Counted from the first letter of the stretch, positions 41,384-50,892 are shown. The stretch: DNA of 64,000 nucleotides from Oricola nitratireducens (GCF_014904745.1 NZ_JACZCS010000050.1:186001-250000); one strand, 5' to 3'. The notes: a model not told the origin generated them from the sequence alone. Numbers and translations are program-made.

Positions 41384-41881
41384 CTATTTGACGTTCGCCG
41401 AAATAATCGGATGAACGAAGCGGTCGCCGGGCGCGATCCCGAGACTGTCGGTCAGCCCGGCATTGATTTCGAGAACGTATCGAACCGGCTCAGCAGACGG
41501 CACCGCGGCCGTCGAAAACGGTGTCGTGTGCTTCGCGATGGAACTGACCACGCCGTCCTCGCGCACGAAAAGCATGTCGAGCGGGCGCGGCGTGTTCTGC
41601 ATCCAGAAGGCAACTTCGCGGGTTTTCTCGAAGACGAACAGCATCGCGCGATTGTCAGGGAACTCCGCCCGGAACATCAAACCGCGCGACCGTTCGTCAT
41701 TGTCGTCGGCGATTTCGATATCAAATTTCGCGATTTCCTTGCGGTCGCGCATGATCGTCAGCGGCGTCGCGTCGACCGGCAGAAGCATCGGTGCTTCCTG
41801 CGCGATCGCGCCGCGCGACGGAGCGATGACGGATACGGCGCCCGCGAAAAGCGCGAAAAGGACGAGTGCAAGTCTTGCCAT
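41384..41881 (-). CDS. DUF192 domain protein, exported
   Basis: 165 residues from ATG 41881; 41899 is an in-frame alternative. A signal peptide (MARLALVLFALFAGAVSVIA) is followed by the DUF192 domain: FDIEIADDNDERSRGLMFR, MLFVFEKTREVAFWMQNT, PLDMLFVREDGVV and YVLEINAGLTDSLGI. Function of the family is not known; members are small beta-barrel proteins of the periplasm. It follows the cold shock gene by 31 bp, an arrangement I recall from rhizobia. Confidence 0.9.
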   Translation of the reverse strand: MARLALVLFALFAGAVSVIAPSRGAIAQEAPMLLPVDATPLTIMRDRKEIAKFDIEIADDNDERSRGLMFRAEFPDNRAMLFVFEKTREVAFWMQNTPRPLDMLFVREDGVVSSIAKHTTPFSTAAVPSAEPVRYVLEINAGLTDSLGIAPGDRFVHPIISANVK

Positions 41882-41912
41882 GGCTTCCGGTCCGTTCAAC
41901 CGGCTCGACGTT

Positions 41913-42491
41913 CTAATGTGATGACGGCAATTGTGTGCCGAGGTCGGGATAAATTTCGGCTGCCATGAGGCCCTTGTCGCCGTTCCCGAAACGCACGAGG
42001 ACGACCTGCCCGGCGCGCAGCTCGGTCAATCCGAAGCGCCGCAACGTCTCCATATGGACGAAGATGTCCTCGGTCCCCTCACCGCGCGTCACGAAGCCGA
42101 AGCCCTTCGTGCGGTTGAACCATTTGACGATCACCCGCTCCAGACCGCTGGTCGGCGTGACGTGGACATGGGTCTTCTGTTCGGATTCTCCGGGATGGAC
42201 GGCCGTTGTATTGTCCATCGAGATCACGTGAAAGGCCTGCAGGCCGCGGTCACCCTGGCGCGCCTGGCAGACGATCCGTGCACCCTCGAGCGCCGTCTGG
42301 TAGCCATCGCGGCGCAGGCACGTCACGTGAAGCATGACATCGCCGAGACCTTCCTCATCGGGAACGACAAATCCGAAGCCCTTCGCGACGTCGAACCACT
42401 TGATCGCACCCGAGACTTCGATCACCTCCGAATTTTCGGATTGTGAAAGGAGGCGTCCCAAATCGCCTGATGATGAGCCCTTTTCCCCCAT
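41913..42491 (-). CDS. Cold shock protein with two CSD domains
   Basis: 192 residues from ATG 42491 (MGEKGSSSG); the frame remains open upstream to 43022, but that part is the shadow of the glyoxalase gene. The first cold shock domain (about residues 27-95) has [19 protein letters not shown] and [13 protein letters not shown]. The second (about 120-188) has [19 protein letters not shown] and [13 protein letters not shown]. Both RNP1 (KGFGFV) motifs are intact, while RNP2 is DVMLHV and DIFVHM. It binds RNA or single-stranded DNA. Doubled CSD proteins are common in Rhizobiales. Confidence 0.93.
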   Translation of the reverse strand: MGEKGSSSGDLGRLLSQSENSEVIEVSGAIKWFDVAKGFGFVVPDEEGLGDVMLHVTCLRRDGYQTALEGARIVCQARQGDRGLQAFHVISMDNTTAVHPGESEQKTHVHVTPTSGLERVIVKWFNRTKGFGFVTRGEGTEDIFVHMETLRRFGLTELRAGQVVLVRFGNGDKGLMAAEIYPDLGTQLPSSH

Positions 42492-42692
42492 GGCAACGCT
42501 TTTCTCGATCAACCCACACCTGATTCTCTTCCCCGAGGATAGCATTGCGACATCTAAACACCACAAGCCCGATCTTTTGTTTTGCACATGTCCTTCGAAA
42601 AGCTTGCAAGCCTGGCGCAAGCCTCGTGGGTGATTGCGCCTTGCTTTGCCTGCGCGGCGCACTAGAAAACGGACAAACAAGGGAGAAACCAC

Positions 42693-43133
42693 ATGCGTTA
42701 TCTGCACACTATGGTCCGCGTACGCGACATCGATGAATCGCTCGACTTCTATTGCACCAAGCTGGGCCTCGAGGAAGTGCGCCGGATGGACAGCGAAGCG
42801 GGCCGCTACACGCTGATCTTTCTTGCCGCTCCCGAAGACGTCGACACGGCGAAGGCCGGTGGCGCGCCGATGGTGGAACTGACCTACAACTGGGATCCCG
42901 AGGACTATCAGGGCGGGCGCAACTTCGGGCACCTCGCCTATGCGGTCGACGACATCTACGAGACCTGCGATCGCCTCGCCAAGGGCGGCGTCACGATCAA
43001 CCGGCCGCCGCGCGACGGACACATGGCTTTCGTGCGCTCACCCGACGGCATCTCGATCGAGATCCTGCAGAAGGGCGAGGCCCTGCCGAAAAGCGAACCG
43101 TGGGCTTCCATGCCGAATACCGGGGCCTGGTGA
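42693..43133 (+). CDS. gloA: Lactoylglutathione lyase (glyoxalase I)
   Basis: 146 residues. The VOC fold begins [20 protein letters not shown], with metal ligand His5. Other ligands and motifs are [20 protein letters not shown] and [18 protein letters not shown], which ends with the metal-ligand Glu. It converts the glutathione hemithioacetal of methylglyoxal to S-lactoylglutathione. It diverges from the cold shock gene. Confidence 0.95.
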   Translation: MRYLHTMVRVRDIDESLDFYCTKLGLEEVRRMDSEAGRYTLIFLAAPEDVDTAKAGGAPMVELTYNWDPEDYQGGRNFGHLAYAVDDIYETCDRLAKGGVTINRPPRDGHMAFVRSPDGISIEILQKGEALPKSEPWASMPNTGAW

Positions 43134-43245
43134 ACCGGGCCTACCGGCGCCGGGACCTTGATTTGGCCCTATTTCTCACATAGCGCGAAGATGGCTATTA
43201 TTGTCCGGCTTCCGCATAAGTCTTTGTTTACCACGGCAATGGCTT

Positions 43246-44454
43246 ATGACGGTTGAGCCGAGGGGTTCGGGGACACAAGGCAAGTCATTGACAGTTCGAA
43301 CGGGGACATTCCTTAAACGCGCGCCTGCTCGCGGCCTTGCGATGATCGTCGCGGCGACCGGTCTTTCCGGTTGCATGGCCTCGGCGCTCGACGTGCAGTC
43401 CACCTTCGCGCCCGAACCGTCGGTCGGGCTATCGCTGGCTGGAGACGATGCCCTGCCGCAGCCCCGTCCCGCCGAAGACCTCGCATCCGCTGACGGGTCC
43501 GTGCAGGCGCCTGCCGGTTCCGCGTCCGAGAGCCCGGTCATGGCGCTCGAGGGCGCCGAGCCCACCAAGGGAGCCGCCGCTATCGCTGTCGACGCCGCAG
43601 CCACCGGCACGGCCATGTCGGACGAGCAGGCGACGACCGTCGCCTTGGCGCAGCCGGACATGCAATCCGCAACGACCGACGGCACGGGTTCACGCCCTGT
43701 CGACGCCGCAACGGCCCGCATCAATAGCGCGACGGGCACGCAGCCACGCGCCATCACCCCGCCGCGCCCGCCGATCGGCGCCATGGGAAAACGGTCAGGT
43801 GGCCTGCTTTCGCTCTTTTCCAACAACCGTTCGAGCAGCACGCGCAAGGCGTTGATCCCGCCCGCGCCCGTCGCCGGGGAACCGGCGACCGCCGAATTGT
43901 GGAGCGCGCCGAAGAACCCGCCCCCGTCCGCGCCTCCCGCAGTTACCGTCGCCAGCGCATCCGCTGCCGCCGTGCCCGGATTGCCCGGCGTCGACCGGGA
44001 GCGGGCACTCGGTCTCAATACGACTGAGACGGCGGCGCCGGCGGACGAACTCGAAGAACGGCCGGTACAACTTGCGTCGGCCGCCGGTCTCGCCCGGCTC
44101 GCGCCGAACGGATTGATCAAGCAGCACGACGGCGTCGATGTCGCCTGTCTCAAACCGGCTCTGGTGCGCGTTCTCAAACAGGTCGAACACCACTACGGAC
44201 GCAATGTCGTGATCACGTCGGGATACCGGAGCCCGTCGCGCAACAAGAAGGCGCGCGGCGCGGAAAACTCGCTGCACATGTATTGTTCGGCCGCCGACAT
44301 CCAGATCGAGGGCGTAACGAAATGGGAGCTTGCTTCCTATCTACGCTCGATGTCCGGGCGCGGCGGCGTCGGCACCTACTGCTACACGCAATCGGTCCAT
44401 ATCGACATCGGCCCGCAGCGCGACTGGAACTGGCGCTGCCGTCGCCGCAAATAG
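43246..44454 (+). CDS. Lipoprotein with C-terminal M15 peptidase (DUF882/YcbK-like) domain
   Basis: 402 residues from ATG 43246; a TTG at 43201 is in frame. The N-terminal part has a lipobox, VAATGLSGCMAS, preceded by basic residues, so a lipoprotein is likely. Residues 60-280 are Ala/Pro/Ser-rich linker. The C-terminal 130 residues are the peptidase: CLKPALVRVLKQVEHHYGR, VVITSGYRSPSRNKKARG, the zinc motif HMYCSAADIQIEG (H-x6-D) and SVHIDIGPQRDWNW. It probably cleaves peptidoglycan cross-links in the envelope, as M15 D,D- or L,D-carboxypeptidases do. Confidence 0.87.
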   Translation: MTVEPRGSGTQGKSLTVRTGTFLKRAPARGLAMIVAATGLSGCMASALDVQSTFAPEPSVGLSLAGDDALPQPRPAEDLASADGSVQAPAGSASESPVMALEGAEPTKGAAAIAVDAAATGTAMSDEQATTVALAQPDMQSATTDGTGSRPVDAATARINSATGTQPRAITPPRPPIGAMGKRSGGLLSLFSNNRSSSTRKALIPPAPVAGEPATAELWSAPKNPPPSAPPAVTVASASAAAVPGLPGVDRERALGLNTTETAAPADELEERPVQLASAAGLARLAPNGLIKQHDGVDVACLKPALVRVLKQVEHHYGRNVVITSGYRSPSRNKKARGAENSLHMYCSAADIQIEGVTKWELASYLRSMSGRGGVGTYCYTQSVHIDIGPQRDWNWRCRRRK

Positions 44455-44634
44455 CATCAAGCTGCTGATTTAAAAGCAATAAGAAGAGAATCGATCGCCA
44501 AGGTCAGGCGGTTTTTTCATTGCGCCAGGAGTGCACACAACACGATCGGGGTTTCCCCTGAAAAAACACGAAATCAGCCCGTAAACGGGCTTGCGGACCC
44601 GACAGATTCTTTTTATAGACGCCAGACCTTACAC

Positions 44635-44709
44635 GCGCCCTTCGTCTATCGGTTAGGACGCCAGATTTTCATTCTGGAAAGAGGGGTTCGACTCCCCTAG
44701 GGCGTGCCA
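44635..44709 (+). tRNA. tRNA-Glu (anticodon TTC)
   Basis: 75 bases with encoded CCA. Acceptor GCGCCCT pairs with AGGGCGT (one G-T at the end). The anticodon arm CCAGATTTTCATTCTGG gives TTC, and the T arm is GGGGTTCGACTCCCC. The flanks 44455-44634 and 44710-44867 hold no gene; a small AGCCCG-TAAA-CGGGCT hairpin lies at 44576-44591. Confidence 0.95.
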
Positions 44710-44867
44710 CAGGTTCCTTCTTCACGAAAAATCGGTTTGTCAGCTGAATTCGCGCGGGCGAAGTCTGCTTCTTCCGCTGTTCGTCGCGGGCTTTTGCGAT
44801 CAGCGATAACCGGTATGGAGCCCAACCGGCAGCCAATAGCGATGGGCCTCAAGCGGTATCCTGCGCG

Positions 44868-45821
44868 CTAAAACGTCCGTTCGAGCAGGCCGTGGGTGAC
44901 GACCTCTTTTTCAATCGCGAAGTTTGCACGCAGCGTCCTGCGGCTGAGGAAAATCACCGCGGTCGCGCAGATGAAAAGGAGCCACAGGATCGGCGCCATT
45001 CGGACATCGTAGGAACTGCCGAACCACCAGTTGTCGTTGTTCAACTCGATGATATGGGTCCTGAACCGGACGACTTCCGTGAAGAGCAGGCCGAAATGGA
45101 TGCCGACATTGCAGAGGAACGAGGCGGTGGAAAGGTAGGTAACAGACAGAAGCACCGCGAGCAGGAACAGGCCGACAAACAGCTGCCAGTTGTTGCCGGA
45201 GAACCAGTAGAGCGGCTCGTCCAGTCGATGCGAAATGACGAAAATGAACGAGGAGAACAGGACCGCGCCGACCGTCACCAGAGCCGTCGTGTTCCAGCGC
45301 AGATAGCGCATGAGAAACGTTCGGAAGACGATCTCTTCCGTGAGAGCCACGACCAGTGCGGTCAGCAGCGTCACCACCGTGTCTTCGAAGACCTTGTAGT
45401 TGAACGCCGCGATAGCTTCCTGTGAAATCGTCGCCTTTCCGAACAGCCATAAAATCGCGTAGGCCGACACGGACAGGAAAAGCGTTACGCCGCCGAAAAT
45501 GGCGAATCCGCGAAGCGCCGGCCGCCAGTTCCGGAGATAGAAATACAGGAAACCGAATGGCCGTTCCTTTGCGACGAAGCGGCTGAAGACGGCGACCATC
45601 GCGATAACGACCAGCAGTGCCGATACCTGGCCAACACCATTGCCGTCCGTGATCGACAAACCGCTCCCCGTCACCAAGAAGATCGCTTCGAGCAAAAACA
45701 GGGGTACGGGCAGGAAGATGAAGAAGAGGATTATCTTGAGGTAACGCAACGGAGTTGTCCCATTGTAGTGGCGTCTCGCGGTGATCCCGTCAGTCCCTGA
45801 CCCGGGATTCACCAGCGGCAT
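44868..45821 (-). CDS. CPBP family intramembrane metalloprotease
   Basis: 317 residues with about eight membrane segments. The CPBP/Rce1-like motifs are ALTEEIVFRTFLMRYLR (E-E-x3-R) and FSSFIFVISHRLDEP (F-x3-H), with a third His site in FLCNVGIHFGLLF. Bacterial members are thought to process or protect against prenylated or bacteriocin-like peptides; the substrate here is unknown. It stands alone on the minus strand. Confidence 0.86.
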   Translation of the reverse strand: MPLVNPGSGTDGITARRHYNGTTPLRYLKIILFFIFLPVPLFLLEAIFLVTGSGLSITDGNGVGQVSALLVVIAMVAVFSRFVAKERPFGFLYFYLRNWRPALRGFAIFGGVTLFLSVSAYAILWLFGKATISQEAIAAFNYKVFEDTVVTLLTALVVALTEEIVFRTFLMRYLRWNTTALVTVGAVLFSSFIFVISHRLDEPLYWFSGNNWQLFVGLFLLAVLLSVTYLSTASFLCNVGIHFGLLFTEVVRFRTHIIELNNDNWWFGSSYDVRMAPILWLLFICATAVIFLSRRTLRANFAIEKEVVTHGLLERTF

Positions 45822-45938
45822 CGCGACGGCGGCTTACGTCTTTTCTTATGGCGCGCCTTGTTGCCAGAGCTTTGCGGCCCTGTCGATATGCTAATCACAG
45901 ATATGCCTGCGCTTCCCCAGATGCGGCTCCCCGGCGTT

Positions 45939-46874
45939 TCAGTGCATGCGTAACATCCAGTTGATCATGTCGCGCCAGTCCGTCATGCGGATCGGCGTCC
46001 CGTGGCCGCCGGTCTCGAAGCGGACCATGCGCACGGGATAGCCCGGTGTCTGTTGAACGGCATGGTAGAAGGATTCCGCCGCGGCGACCGGGATGACCGA
46101 ATCGGCGCTGCCATGCGCGATAAAGAGCGGAACCCGGTAACGCCAGGCGGCCGAACCGATATAGCTGTCGCTGCCGAAGGAGCCGAGCAAGGCGATGCCC
46201 GCCATCCGCGTGGCCACAGAATCATCCTGTGCGAGCGCGTGGCAAACGGCACCGCCAGCGGACCCGCAGGCCAGGACGAGGCGCGCATTCGGCAGCCGGC
46301 GCAACACCGCGAGGATCAGTTCCCGGATCCGCTGCACCGCGTCGTCGCCGAGGTCGCCGCCGTCGGGCGCGATATAGACGCCGGAATTGCGCAGCATCAG
46401 GTTCTTGATGCGGTTGAAATTGCCGCCGAAGGTGTAGTCGTTGGCGCCCTGTTTGCGGTCCCCGCCCCTTCCGTGCACATAGACGGTGACCAGCCTGGCG
46501 CCCTTCGAGATACCGGCGGCTATGAACCGGATTTCGCCGGCGTCGGTCTGGAGCGTCTGATCCGCCTGGCGACGGCGCGGAATAGGATCGACATAGGCCC
46601 GGTTCACCCGGCGTTCCGGCACCTTGTCGCGGCGATTGATGTCGCGCAGTTCGTTGTAATCGACGACGATATAGGCGCCTCCGTCCCGGCTTTCGAGAAT
46701 GCCGGGATAGGCAAACAGGCGATCCTTGAAGGGCTTGAGCTCGAAGGCCTGTGCGGCACCGGCGAAAAGAACCGGCAGCAGCAGCATACAAAAGACTGAA
46801 AACAGCGTCAGGCGGCGCCGTTCACGTCCGCTGCGTTCTGGAATCAATGGACGGGAACTGGACATGGCGCGCAC
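45939..46874 (-). CDS. Exported alpha/beta hydrolase (esterase/PHB depolymerase-like)
   Basis: 311 residues with an N-terminal hydrophobic signal (LTLFSVFCMLLLPVLFAGAA, cleaved near AQAFEL). Fold markers are LVTVYVHGRGGDRKQGAND, the nucleophile elbow LACGSAGGAVCH (Ser at about residue 205), PLFIAHGSADSVIPV with the acid, and FETGGHGTPI with the His. It appears secreted or periplasmic. The substrate is not evident. It stands next to the CPBP gene but is separated by 117 bp. Confidence 0.82.
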   Translation of the reverse strand: MRAMSSSRPLIPERSGRERRRLTLFSVFCMLLLPVLFAGAAQAFELKPFKDRLFAYPGILESRDGGAYIVVDYNELRDINRRDKVPERRVNRAYVDPIPRRRQADQTLQTDAGEIRFIAAGISKGARLVTVYVHGRGGDRKQGANDYTFGGNFNRIKNLMLRNSGVYIAPDGGDLGDDAVQRIRELILAVLRRLPNARLVLACGSAGGAVCHALAQDDSVATRMAGIALLGSFGSDSYIGSAAWRYRVPLFIAHGSADSVIPVAAAESFYHAVQQTPGYPVRMVRFETGGHGTPIRMTDWRDMINWMLRMH

Positions 46875-46898
46875 ACTATTCCGGTTCCCGAACGATTA

Positions 46899-47534
46899 TC
46901 AATCGCCGTGCGCAGGCTTTCCGGCCGCGAGCGCGGCGGCATAGTCCTGCGGCGTATCGAGGTCGACCGCCGCCTGACCGCCAACCTCGACGGTGATCAT
47001 TTCCTCGCCGCTGCCGGCAATCATGCCGCGGATGCCATGATCGCCCTCGAGCCGATCAACAAGCGCCGACAGGCGTGCAGGCAACCAGACCGGATGGGCC
47101 GGTCTTCCGCCAGTGACCGCCTGCACCATGCGTCCGGGATTGGCCGAAGCGGCCTCGCGAACGGCGGTAATGGCCGCCTCCGGCACGAACGGCATGTCGC
47201 CCAGAAAGGCGATGACGCCGTCGGCGCCCGCATCCACCGCGGCGCCAAAACCCGCCCTGACAGAGCCGGACAGGCCGTCCGCGAAGTCCGGGTTGTGCAC
47301 GAAGATGCAATCGAGGCCGGCCAGTGCTTCGCGAACCTTTTCCGCTTGATGCCCGGTTACGACATACACCGGTCCGGCAACACTCGCTCGCGCGCGCTCG
47401 ACGACGCGGCGGACGACAGCGACGCCCGGTTCGATTTCGAGAAGCAGCTTGTTGCGCGCACCCATGCGCGTCGATCTTCCTGCCGCCAGGACGACGGCCG
47501 CGGCCTTTACCGGAGAGTTGACGGCGCCCACCAT
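46899..47534 (-). CDS. MocA-like nucleotidyltransferase (molybdenum cofactor)
   Basis: 211 residues. The NTP-transferase motif is VVLAAGRSTRMGARNKLLLE. Asp residues for Mg follow in AFLGDMPFVPEAA, and the substrate-proximal GRPAHPVWLP is typical of MocA/MobA-like enzymes. It transfers CMP (or GMP) to molybdopterin. Its ATG directly follows the TGA of the upstream MoeA-like gene and is in the same reading frame. As I recall, the two domains are fused in one protein in many Rhizobiales. Confidence 0.88.
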   Translation of the reverse strand: MVGAVNSPVKAAAVVLAAGRSTRMGARNKLLLEIEPGVAVVRRVVERARASVAGPVYVVTGHQAEKVREALAGLDCIFVHNPDFADGLSGSVRAGFGAAVDAGADGVIAFLGDMPFVPEAAITAVREAASANPGRMVQAVTGGRPAHPVWLPARLSALVDRLEGDHGIRGMIAGSGEEMITVEVGGQAAVDLDTPQDYAAALAAGKPAHGD

Positions 47535-48566
47535 TCAGCGATCGACGGGGTTCGACTTTTCGCGCGGATGCGGACGGATCGGGATTTCGGTCAGAAGTCC
47601 GCCGACACCCATGGCGACGATATCGTCCGGAGTCACCTCGATCCCGGCGCAAAGCCGCTGCAACACCCAATCGAAACCGTTTTCCTTCGGGCTTCGCGCG
47701 CAGCCCGGCGCGCCGATGACCGGTTTGCCGGCGATACTGCCCAGAACCAGGAGATTGCCCGGATCGACCGGCATGCCGACATGCAGGACCGTTCCACCGG
47801 CCTGTTCGATCGCCTGCGGAACAACGTCCCGGCGATCGGTGACGGCCGATGCGCCGAAGACCAGCAGCATGTCGACGCCGCCGATGAGCGAGCCGATTTC
47901 CTCCGACAGAGCCTCAACGGCATGGGCGACACGGCTTTCGTTTTCGAGACGTGCATGCAACTCCTGCAAACGCGCTTCGGTCACCCGCTTCGTCTTGTCG
48001 AGCACCGACGCCTTCGTGCCGGTGACGCGCGTCTGCACCATGGCGACCCGCATTCCCTCCGTGAAGGGCCGAACGACCACGGTGCCGGGTTCCTGAACCT
48101 CCGCCGCCGCCCGTTCGACCAGCATGCCGGCAACCGCGAAGGGAATGATCTTGACCGTCGCGATCATCTGGCCCGACCGCACGAAGGAGTGGTTCGGCAA
48201 AGTGGCGAGCGTGATCGCGGGATCGATCCGGTTGAGCGCCTCGATGCGCTCCGGTTTGACGACGAGAACGCCGTCGGCGACGGCATGGAAATTGACACGG
48301 CCGGTACCGACGTCCTCCCTGCGGAACCCTTCCAGTGCGAAGACGTCGGCGATGTGCGCGGCGGCCGCGTCCTCCATCATGTCGCCGGCTTCGGGGATCG
48401 CGACCGTAATTTCGGTTATGCCGGCGTCCCGGATGGCATCGATGTCGCCAGCGCCGAGGACATGGCCCTTGCGCAGCCGCTTGCGGTTCGCAAGCTGCAG
48501 CGAATGGGCAAGTGTCGCGCCGGCGAGATCGCCGGGGTCGTCAAGAGACCGGATGCCGAACCACAT
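47535..48566 (-). CDS. MoeA-like molybdopterin-binding protein
   Basis: 343 residues. The C-terminal MoCF-binding domain (about residues 170-330) has VAMVQTRVTGTKASVLDKTK, DMLLVFGASAVTDRRDVVPQ and GMPVDPGNLLVLGSIAGKPV, followed by IGAPGCARSPKENGFDW. The N-terminal part resembles molybdopterin-binding halves of XDH-linked proteins (LANRKRLRKGHVLGAGDI). It likely handles molybdopterin before cytidylylation by the next gene product. It follows the xdhC gene by three bases. Confidence 0.85.
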   Translation of the reverse strand: MWFGIRSLDDPGDLAGATLAHSLQLANRKRLRKGHVLGAGDIDAIRDAGITEITVAIPEAGDMMEDAAAAHIADVFALEGFRREDVGTGRVNFHAVADGVLVVKPERIEALNRIDPAITLATLPNHSFVRSGQMIATVKIIPFAVAGMLVERAAAEVQEPGTVVVRPFTEGMRVAMVQTRVTGTKASVLDKTKRVTEARLQELHARLENESRVAHAVEALSEEIGSLIGGVDMLLVFGASAVTDRRDVVPQAIEQAGGTVLHVGMPVDPGNLLVLGSIAGKPVIGAPGCARSPKENGFDWVLQRLCAGIEVTPDDIVAMGVGGLLTEIPIRPHPREKSNPVDR

Positions 48567-48569
48567 GGC

Positions 48570-49274
48570 CTAGACGACAGCCATTTGAGGCGAGATCTGC
48601 CGCTTTCGGAAGGCCTCGATCACCTGCGCGAGAATCGCGACTGCGATTTCCGCGGGGCTCGACGCGCCGATATCGAGGCCGATCGGCGACGCGATCGTGT
48701 CGATCGCCTTCTGCGGCACGCCATCCGCCAGCAGACGCTCGACACGCTTCGCATGGGTCTTGCGGCTGCCGAGCGCGCCGACATAGAAGCACTTCGCCTC
48801 CAGCGCCGCCTTCAACGGATAGTCGTCGATCTTCGGATCGTGCGTGATCGCGCACAGCGCGCAATAGGGGTCGAGCGGGCGCTGTTTCAGCACGGCTTCC
48901 GGCCATTCCGCGTCGAGGCGAACGCCCTCGAAACGCTCCGGCGTGGCGAAGGCAGTGCGCGGATCGATGATCTCCATGTCGTAGCCGGCAAGCGTTGCCA
49001 TCGGCGCCATCGCCTGGCTGATATGCACGGCGCCGATTACCACCAGGCGCGGCGGCGGCAGGTGGACGTTGATGAAGAATTCGCGGCCGTCCACCTCGAC
49101 GACGCCGGACTTTCCGGTTCGAAACGCCCTGTCCAGCGCCCCGCCGAGATCGCCGGCAACACCATCGCCTTCATGCACGACCCTATCGCGGCCGTCGCCG
49201 AGATCCGTCACCAGCGCAATCGCCTGGCGTGCCGCGCGCGCGGCGTTCAGTTTCTTGAGCGACTGGGGATCCAT
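48570..49274 (-). CDS. XdhC/CoxI family protein (with Rossmann C-domain)
   Basis: 234 residues. The XdhC_C Rossmann half has PPPRLVVIGAVHISQAMAPM, and the end ASPIGLDIGASSPAEIAVAI is the family hallmark. XdhC binds sulfurated molybdenum cofactor, protects it and inserts it in xanthine dehydrogenase-family enzymes. It follows the short XdhC gene by eight bp and precedes the MoeA-like gene, consistent with CoxF/CoxI order. Confidence 0.92.
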   Translation of the reverse strand: MDPQSLKKLNAARAARQAIALVTDLGDGRDRVVHEGDGVAGDLGGALDRAFRTGKSGVVEVDGREFFINVHLPPPRLVVIGAVHISQAMAPMATLAGYDMEIIDPRTAFATPERFEGVRLDAEWPEAVLKQRPLDPYCALCAITHDPKIDDYPLKAALEAKCFYVGALGSRKTHAKRVERLLADGVPQKAIDTIASPIGLDIGASSPAEIAVAILAQVIEAFRKRQISPQMAVV

Positions 49275-49282
49275 GGCCGGTC

Positions 49283-49609
49283 CTATCCGAGACGTTCGAC
49301 ATAGACGCGGATGCGTCCGCCGCAGGAAAGGCCGACACGCCAGGCGGTCTCGTCGGCGACGCCGAATTCCAGCATCTTCGGTTCGCCGGTCTCGATGACG
49401 TCCATCGCATCGGCGATGACCGCCCCCTCGACGCAGCCGCCGGAGACGGATCCCTCGAAATTGCTATCGGCATCGATGACCAGATGGCTGCCGACCGGAC
49501 GTGGCGCCGAGCCCCAGGTTTCCACCACGGTGGCGACCGCCACGGTGCGGCCTTCGCCCATCCAGTTTTCGGCGACCTTGAGCGGATCGTCATGGAATTG
49601 TTCTGACAT
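49283..49609 (-). CDS. XdhC/CoxI N-terminal domain protein
   Basis: 108 residues forming only the XdhC_CoxI domain: VAVATVVETWGSAPRPVGSH, GSVSGGCVEGAVIADA and the end LSCGGRIRVYVERLG. The Cys in SGGCVEG and in SCGGRI are conserved family positions. It complements the longer XdhC protein encoded next, as in split CoxF/CoxI sets. Part of the coxDE-xdhC-xdhC operon. Confidence 0.92.
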   Translation of the reverse strand: MSEQFHDDPLKVAENWMGEGRTVAVATVVETWGSAPRPVGSHLVIDADSNFEGSVSGGCVEGAVIADAMDVIETGEPKMLEFGVADETAWRVGLSCGGRIRVYVERLG

Positions 49610-49627
49610 GTCGTACCTCCTGCCGGC

Positions 49628-50890
49628 TCACGCGGCGCGATCGAGTTCGCGCAGCCAGTCCATCGGTGTCTTCGTCTCACGATATGGGGACGAACGCGTC
49701 CCGAGCGCAAGGCAGAGATCGGAAATCGAGTTCAGCGAATGCACCGGTCGAAATTCGTCGACATGCGGCAGCATCGCGCGCACGCCCTTGGCCCTGGCCT
49801 GGAATCCTTCGAAACGTAAGAGCGGATTGAGCCAGATCAGCCGGCGGCAGGACTTGTGCAGGCGCTCCATTTCGTGATCGAGCCCGTCCACCGCGTCACG
49901 CTCGAGCCCGTCGGTGATCAACAGCACGACGGCGCCCTGCGACAGCACACGGCGCGACCATTGCCGGTTGAAGGTGGCCAAAGTCTCGCCGATCCGCGTA
50001 CCGCCCGACCAGTCTTCGACGGTCCTGGTGCAGTCGTCGATCGCGGCGTCGATGTCGCGGTGGCGCATCTGGCGGGTGACATTGGTCAGACGCGTGCCGA
50101 ACAGGAAGGTGTGGACGTGGCGGCGATGTTCCGTCAGGGCGTGCAGGAAATGCAGGAAGATGCGCGAATACTGGCTCATCGAGCCGGAAATGTCGGCAAG
50201 CACCACCAGCGGCGGATGGACGACACGCGGCTCGCGAAACTGAGGGATGATCAGATCGCCGCCGGTGCGCATGGCGTAGCGCATGGTGCGGCGCGGATCG
50301 ACGCGCAGCTTGTGCGTCGATGCTTTGTAGCGGCGGGTTTTCACCTCGTCGTTCGGCAGGCGCAGTTCGGCGAGCGCCTTCTTTGCCTGGGCGACCTCGG
50401 CGGCCGACATCTGCGCGAAATCCTTGTCGCGCAGCACCTCGCGGCCGGAAAAGGTCATGCGCGCATCAACCTCGATTTCGGGCGGTTGCTCCTCCGGTTC
50501 GCGTTGCTTGTGGCCCTCGAACATCGCGTCTGCGACGCGCGACTCCCCTGCCCGCTTTTTCTCGCGTTCGCGCGTGTCGGGCGCCTTGGGCGAAAACATC
50601 GCCAGCAGCTTTTCGACCAGTTCGCGCGAGCGCCAGTAAAGCCGGAACGCCTCATCAAAGATGACGGTGTCCTCGTGCCGGGTGACGAGGACGGCATGCA
50701 GCGTCCAGTAGAAATCATCGCGCGAGCCGATGCCCGCCGCCATCACGGCCTCGATCGCATCGTTGACCGCCGCCGGCCCGACCTTCATCCCGGCCTTGCG
50801 CAAGGTGCGGGCGAAATAGACGATATTGTCGGCAAGCCGGCCCTCATGGGCCCGCATCTGTTTTTCCGGTTGCGAGGAAAAGGTTTCCAT
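49628..50890 (-). CDS. coxE: CoxE-like VWA domain protein
   Basis: 420 residues from ATG 50890, two bases after the upstream stop; the frame is open further upstream but that part overlaps moxR/coxD. Residues 1-200 are CoxE-specific helical sequence (LADNIVYFARTLRKAGMKVG). The VWA domain has the MIDAS motif VVLADISGSMSQYSRIFLHF and ends LITDGLERDAVDGLD. With its AAA partner it forms a chaperone that installs the sulfido-copper or sulfido-molybdenum centre in CO dehydrogenase-type enzymes. Confidence 0.93.
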   Translation of the reverse strand: METFSSQPEKQMRAHEGRLADNIVYFARTLRKAGMKVGPAAVNDAIEAVMAAGIGSRDDFYWTLHAVLVTRHEDTVIFDEAFRLYWRSRELVEKLLAMFSPKAPDTREREKKRAGESRVADAMFEGHKQREPEEQPPEIEVDARMTFSGREVLRDKDFAQMSAAEVAQAKKALAELRLPNDEVKTRRYKASTHKLRVDPRRTMRYAMRTGGDLIIPQFREPRVVHPPLVVLADISGSMSQYSRIFLHFLHALTEHRRHVHTFLFGTRLTNVTRQMRHRDIDAAIDDCTRTVEDWSGGTRIGETLATFNRQWSRRVLSQGAVVLLITDGLERDAVDGLDHEMERLHKSCRRLIWLNPLLRFEGFQARAKGVRAMLPHVDEFRPVHSLNSISDLCLALGTRSSPYRETKTPMDWLRELDRAA

Positions 50891-50892
50891 CG

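Noticed and set aside
44576-44591. AGCCCG-TAAA-CGGGCT hairpin as a terminator of the M15 lipoprotein gene
   Set aside because: The stem is short and no T run follows in the plus direction, so termination is not supported.
46908-49304. 798-codon plus-strand open frame
   Set aside because: It lies antisense to the mocA-like, moeA-like and xdhC genes, whose protein motifs are unmistakable. Its translation has no domain-like features; high GC at third positions creates such shadows.
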